From the NCBI GenBank assembly GCA_003248775.1, contig QFQX01000071.1, positions 1 to 16,253 of the forward strand: a stretch of 16,253 nt of DNA, given 5' to 3'. Positions 14,468-16,253 of the stretch are shown here, one piece after another; position 1 is the stretch's first letter; each line of letters begins with the position of its first letter. Below the pieces are notes generated by a model that did no database searches, was not told the origin of the DNA, and saw only the letters and a program-made list of their open reading frames with translations. Origin of the DNA: Shinella sp. Its GTDB lineage: Bacteria > Pseudomonadota > Alphaproteobacteria > Rhizobiales > Rhizobiaceae. The translations under genes and the position numbers were made by a program.

Positions 14468-14492
14468 GGCACGCCGCCATGCTGGGCGTGCC
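14468..14492 (-). other. Hairpin between truB and rpsO
   Basis: GGCACGCC (14468-14475) pairs with GGCGTGCC (14485-14492) around a nine-base loop. It lies about 50 bases past truB and its outer arm touches the proposed rpsO -10 box. It might end or protect the truB transcript, or fold in an rpsO leader. No T run is present. Confidence 0.35.
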
Positions 14493-14519
14493 TATAGCTC
14501 ATTCGGCTCGCAATTGAAA
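14492..14519 (-). promoter_or_regulatory. Candidate rpsO promoter
   Basis: On the minus strand TTTCAA (14519 down to 14514) and CTATAG (14497 down to 14492) are spaced by 16 bases. The -10 is close to the CTATAT favoured in alphaproteobacteria; the -35 is poor. The start of transcription would be near 14485, about 98 bases before the rpsO ATG. Confidence 0.38.
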
Positions 14520-14542
14520 GCGTTCTTTGATTCGCGTCGGAT

Positions 14543-15472
14543 TCACGTGAAAACGCGGCGCGGGCGGAATTCGCCTTCGCCAATCTCGCCGATCGCCACC
14601 AGCTTGCCGCCAGAGGTGACGAAGGCATCCGCCTCGCTGACCGGCGCATTGCGGCCCCGGAGCAGGATGGGATTGCCCATGCGCAGGCGGTGCGCCTGGT
14701 CTTCCGTGATGGCGACATGCGGAAGTCCCGACAGGGCTTCGCCGGTATCGATGAGGAAGGCATCGAGGGCTGCCAACCGCTCGTCACGATCCTCGATCTT
14801 TTCGAATTCGACGAGTTCGGCGAGTGGAACCATGGTTTCCTCGGCGAAGGGAGCTACGAAGCTGCGACGCAGCTCCGAAATATGGCCGAAGCAGCCGAGT
14901 TCCCGGCCGAAATCGCGTGCCAGCGAGCGTACATAGGTGCCCTTGCCACATTCCACCTCGAACCATGCGCGATCCGTTTCGCACTTGATCAATGTGAGGC
15001 GGAAGACTTCCACTTCGCGTGAGGGGATCTCTACCGTCTCGCCTTCGCGGGCAAGGTCATAAGCCCGTTCGCCGGCAATCTTGATCGCGGAGAACTGCGG
15101 CGGAACCTGCGAAATCACGCCGGTATAGTTTGGCAGCAACGCGCGGATTGCCTCTTCCGTCGGACGGGTGTCCGAGGATTGTGTGACCTCGCCTTCGAGA
15201 TCGTCGGTGGAGCGTTCTTCACCCCAGGTGACGGTGAATTCGTAGATCTTGCGACCGTCCATCACATAGGGAACGGTCTTGGTCGCATCGCCGAGCGCGA
15301 TCGGCAGCATGCCGGAAGCGAGTGGGTCAAGCGTACCGGCATGGCCGGCCTTCTGGGCATTGAACAGCCACTTGATCTTGGAAACGGCTTCGGTGGAGCC
15401 GAAATCGACAGGCTTGTCGAGGATCAGCCAGCCGGAAACCGGCCGGCCCTTGGGTTTGCGGGGTTTGGACAT
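14543..15472 (-). CDS. truB: tRNA pseudouridine(55) synthase TruB
   Basis: TruB converts uridine 55 in the T loop of most tRNAs to pseudouridine and also acts as a tRNA folding chaperone. Seen: 309 residues, the normal length. The catalytic motif GHAGTLDPLASG holds the nucleophile Asp49. Further family blocks are GWLILDKPVDFGSTEAV near the N-terminus, PPQFSAIKIAGERAYDLARE in the middle and CGKGTYVRSLARDFG after it. The C-terminal part (from about 240) is the small PUA-like extension. The ATG lies eight bases after the rbfA stop, so the two genes are co-transcribed and perhaps translationally coupled; the ribosome site (AAGAG) overlaps the rbfA end. Confidence 0.96.
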   Translation of the reverse strand: MSKPRKPKGRPVSGWLILDKPVDFGSTEAVSKIKWLFNAQKAGHAGTLDPLASGMLPIALGDATKTVPYVMDGRKIYEFTVTWGEERSTDDLEGEVTQSSDTRPTEEAIRALLPNYTGVISQVPPQFSAIKIAGERAYDLAREGETVEIPSREVEVFRLTLIKCETDRAWFEVECGKGTYVRSLARDFGRELGCFGHISELRRSFVAPFAEETMVPLAELVEFEKIEDRDERLAALDAFLIDTGEALSGLPHVAITEDQAHRLRMGNPILLRGRNAPVSEADAFVTSGGKLVAIGEIGEGEFRPRRVFT

Positions 15473-15480
15473 TCCAACTC

Positions 15481-15897
15481 TTATTCTTGTTCGTCGTCGC
15501 TGTCGGTGTGGCCGAGGTCACGGCTCACTTCGGGGGAGCGCAAAAGCTCATCGATCTTCTTGTAGTTGTCGAAACTCGTATCGTCGCGGAAACGCACTTC
15601 CGGCATGTATTTCATCTGCCGGAGCTGAGGTCCCATACGGCCCCGGATGTATTTCGCATTGTGGTTCAATGCGTCGATCACCGCCTGATGATCGGTGACG
15701 CCGAGCGGCGTCACATAGGCGGTCGCGATCTTCAGGTCGGGCGACATGCGCACTTCCGAAATCGAAATCACCGTTTTCTCGATCACCGCGTCGCGTACTT
15801 CGCCGCGCTGAAGGACCTGGGTGATCGCGGCGCGAACCTGTTCGCCGACGCGCAGCATGCGCTGCGAAGGTGCTGATGATGTGGGTCTTGTTGCCAT
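15481..15897 (-). CDS. rbfA: Ribosome-binding factor A
   Basis: RbfA is a single KH-type-II-domain protein that binds immature 30S subunits near the 5' end of 16S rRNA (helix 1), helps its final processing and is needed for growth in the cold. Seen: 138 residues with the family pattern RMLRVGEQVRAAITQVLQRG, then ISISEVRMSPDLKIATAYVT, and LRQMKYMPEVRFRDDTSFDN at about 93-112, ending in a short acidic tail. It lies between infB and truB as in most proteobacteria. The ribosome site is G-rich (GGGGCGAG). A hairpin at 15920-15946 separates it from infB. Confidence 0.95.
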   Translation of the reverse strand: MATRPTSSAPSQRMLRVGEQVRAAITQVLQRGEVRDAVIEKTVISISEVRMSPDLKIATAYVTPLGVTDHQAVIDALNHNAKYIRGRMGPQLRQMKYMPEVRFRDDTSFDNYKKIDELLRSPEVSRDLGHTDSDDEQE

Positions 15898-15919
15898 TTT
15901 TCTCGCCCCAAACAGATGC

Positions 15920-15946
15920 GGGCGCCGGACCTTCCATCCGGCGCCC
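15920..15946 (-). terminator. Hairpin between infB and rbfA
   Basis: GGGCGCCGGA (15920-15929) pairs perfectly with TCCGGCGCCC (15937-15946) around a seven-base loop, with one more C-G pair outside. The sequence after it on the minus strand (CATCTGTTTGG) is a poor T run, so it may be a partial terminator or an mRNA 3' end stabiliser rather than a full stop. Confidence 0.45.
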
Positions 15947-15969
15947 GTCCATCGATCAAGTCTATCCGA

Positions 15970-16253
15970 TCAAAGGGTTCGCGTCACATGCTCGACGCGG
16001 AAGCACTCGATCGTATCGCCTGCGCGAATGTCTTCGTAGTTCTCGAAGGCCATACCGCATTCCTGGCCGACCGGTACTTCCGAGACTTCGTCCTTGAAAC
16101 GCTTGAGCGTCTTGAGCTTGCCTTCGTGGATGACGACGTTGTCGCGCACCAGGCGAACGCCTGCACCGCGCTCGACCTTGCCTTCGACGACGCGGCAACC
16201 CGCGACCTTGCCGACCTTGGTGATGTTGAACACCTCGAGGATTTCGGCATTGC
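15970..16253 (-). CDS. infB: Translation initiation factor IF-2, C-terminal part
   Basis: IF-2 is the GTPase that brings initiator fMet-tRNA to the 30S subunit and promotes subunit joining. Only the last 94 residues lie in the window; the gene continues beyond the right edge. Seen: the end of the C-terminal beta-barrel domain that binds fMet-tRNA, with EVFNITKVGKVAGCRVVEGK, RLVRDNVVIHEGKLKTLKRF, VGQECGMAFENYEDIRAGD and the terminal IECFRVEHVTRTL. The G domain is outside the window. Identity is secure from these blocks and from the order infB-rbfA-truB. Confidence 0.95.
   Translation of the reverse strand, partial: NAEILEVFNITKVGKVAGCRVVEGKVERGAGVRLVRDNVVIHEGKLKTLKRFKDEVSEVPVGQECGMAFENYEDIRAGDTIECFRVEHVTRTL

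Noticed and set aside
1..16253. CRISPR arrays, insertion-sequence ends, rRNA or tRNA genes
   Set aside because: Read by eye on both strands, no regularly spaced repeat series, transposase or RNA-gene fold was found.

Overview
The window looks like core chromosome of a Rhizobiaceae alphaproteobacterium (Agrobacterium/Rhizobium/Ensifer type). The evidence is a minus-strand block infB-rbfA-truB-rpsO-pnp, the trio fabA-fabB-fabI, and a Fur-family iron regulator Irr divergent from fabA. From memory this order matches Ensifer meliloti; the species cannot be fixed from sequence alone.

Layout. Positions 1-1725 hold a tyrosine recombinase with a complete catalytic set, transcribed leftward at the window edge, with no other mobile-element gene in view. 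It may be the end of an integrated element whose body lies to the left. Positions 1726-5293 carry five genes of poorly known function: a TMEM43-like membrane protein, a 64-residue small protein, a YdcF/DUF218 envelope protein, a secreted cysteine-rich protein and a TRIC/UPF0126 channel-like protein. Positions 5370-8694 hold irr and, divergently, fabA-fabB-fabI. FabA makes and isomerises the trans-2/cis-3 decenoyl-ACP branch point, FabB elongates the cis product, and FabI reduces enoyl-ACP, so the three form a compact unsaturated fatty acid module. Positions 8743-10349 hold a strong hairpin terminator, an orphan single-domain LuxR-type regulator, and an AraC-family regulator gene whose reading frame is cut by one TAA codon near its start.

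Positions 10513-16253 are the translation and RNA-processing block on the minus strand: the C-terminal end of infB (IF-2), rbfA, truB, rpsO, pnp and an RsmC-like methyltransferase. Terminator-type hairpins follow rpsO and pnp, and a 367-base structured leader precedes pnp.

Most of the window is ordinary housekeeping sequence and I do not see a convincing new multi-gene system. The best leads are the nonsense codon in the AraC-type regulator, a terminator-like hairpin on the plus strand between irr and fabA with no gene upstream to end there, the hairpin-rich pnp leader, the dyads around the orphan LuxR gene, and the isolated integrase. No homology search, folding program or expression data was available.
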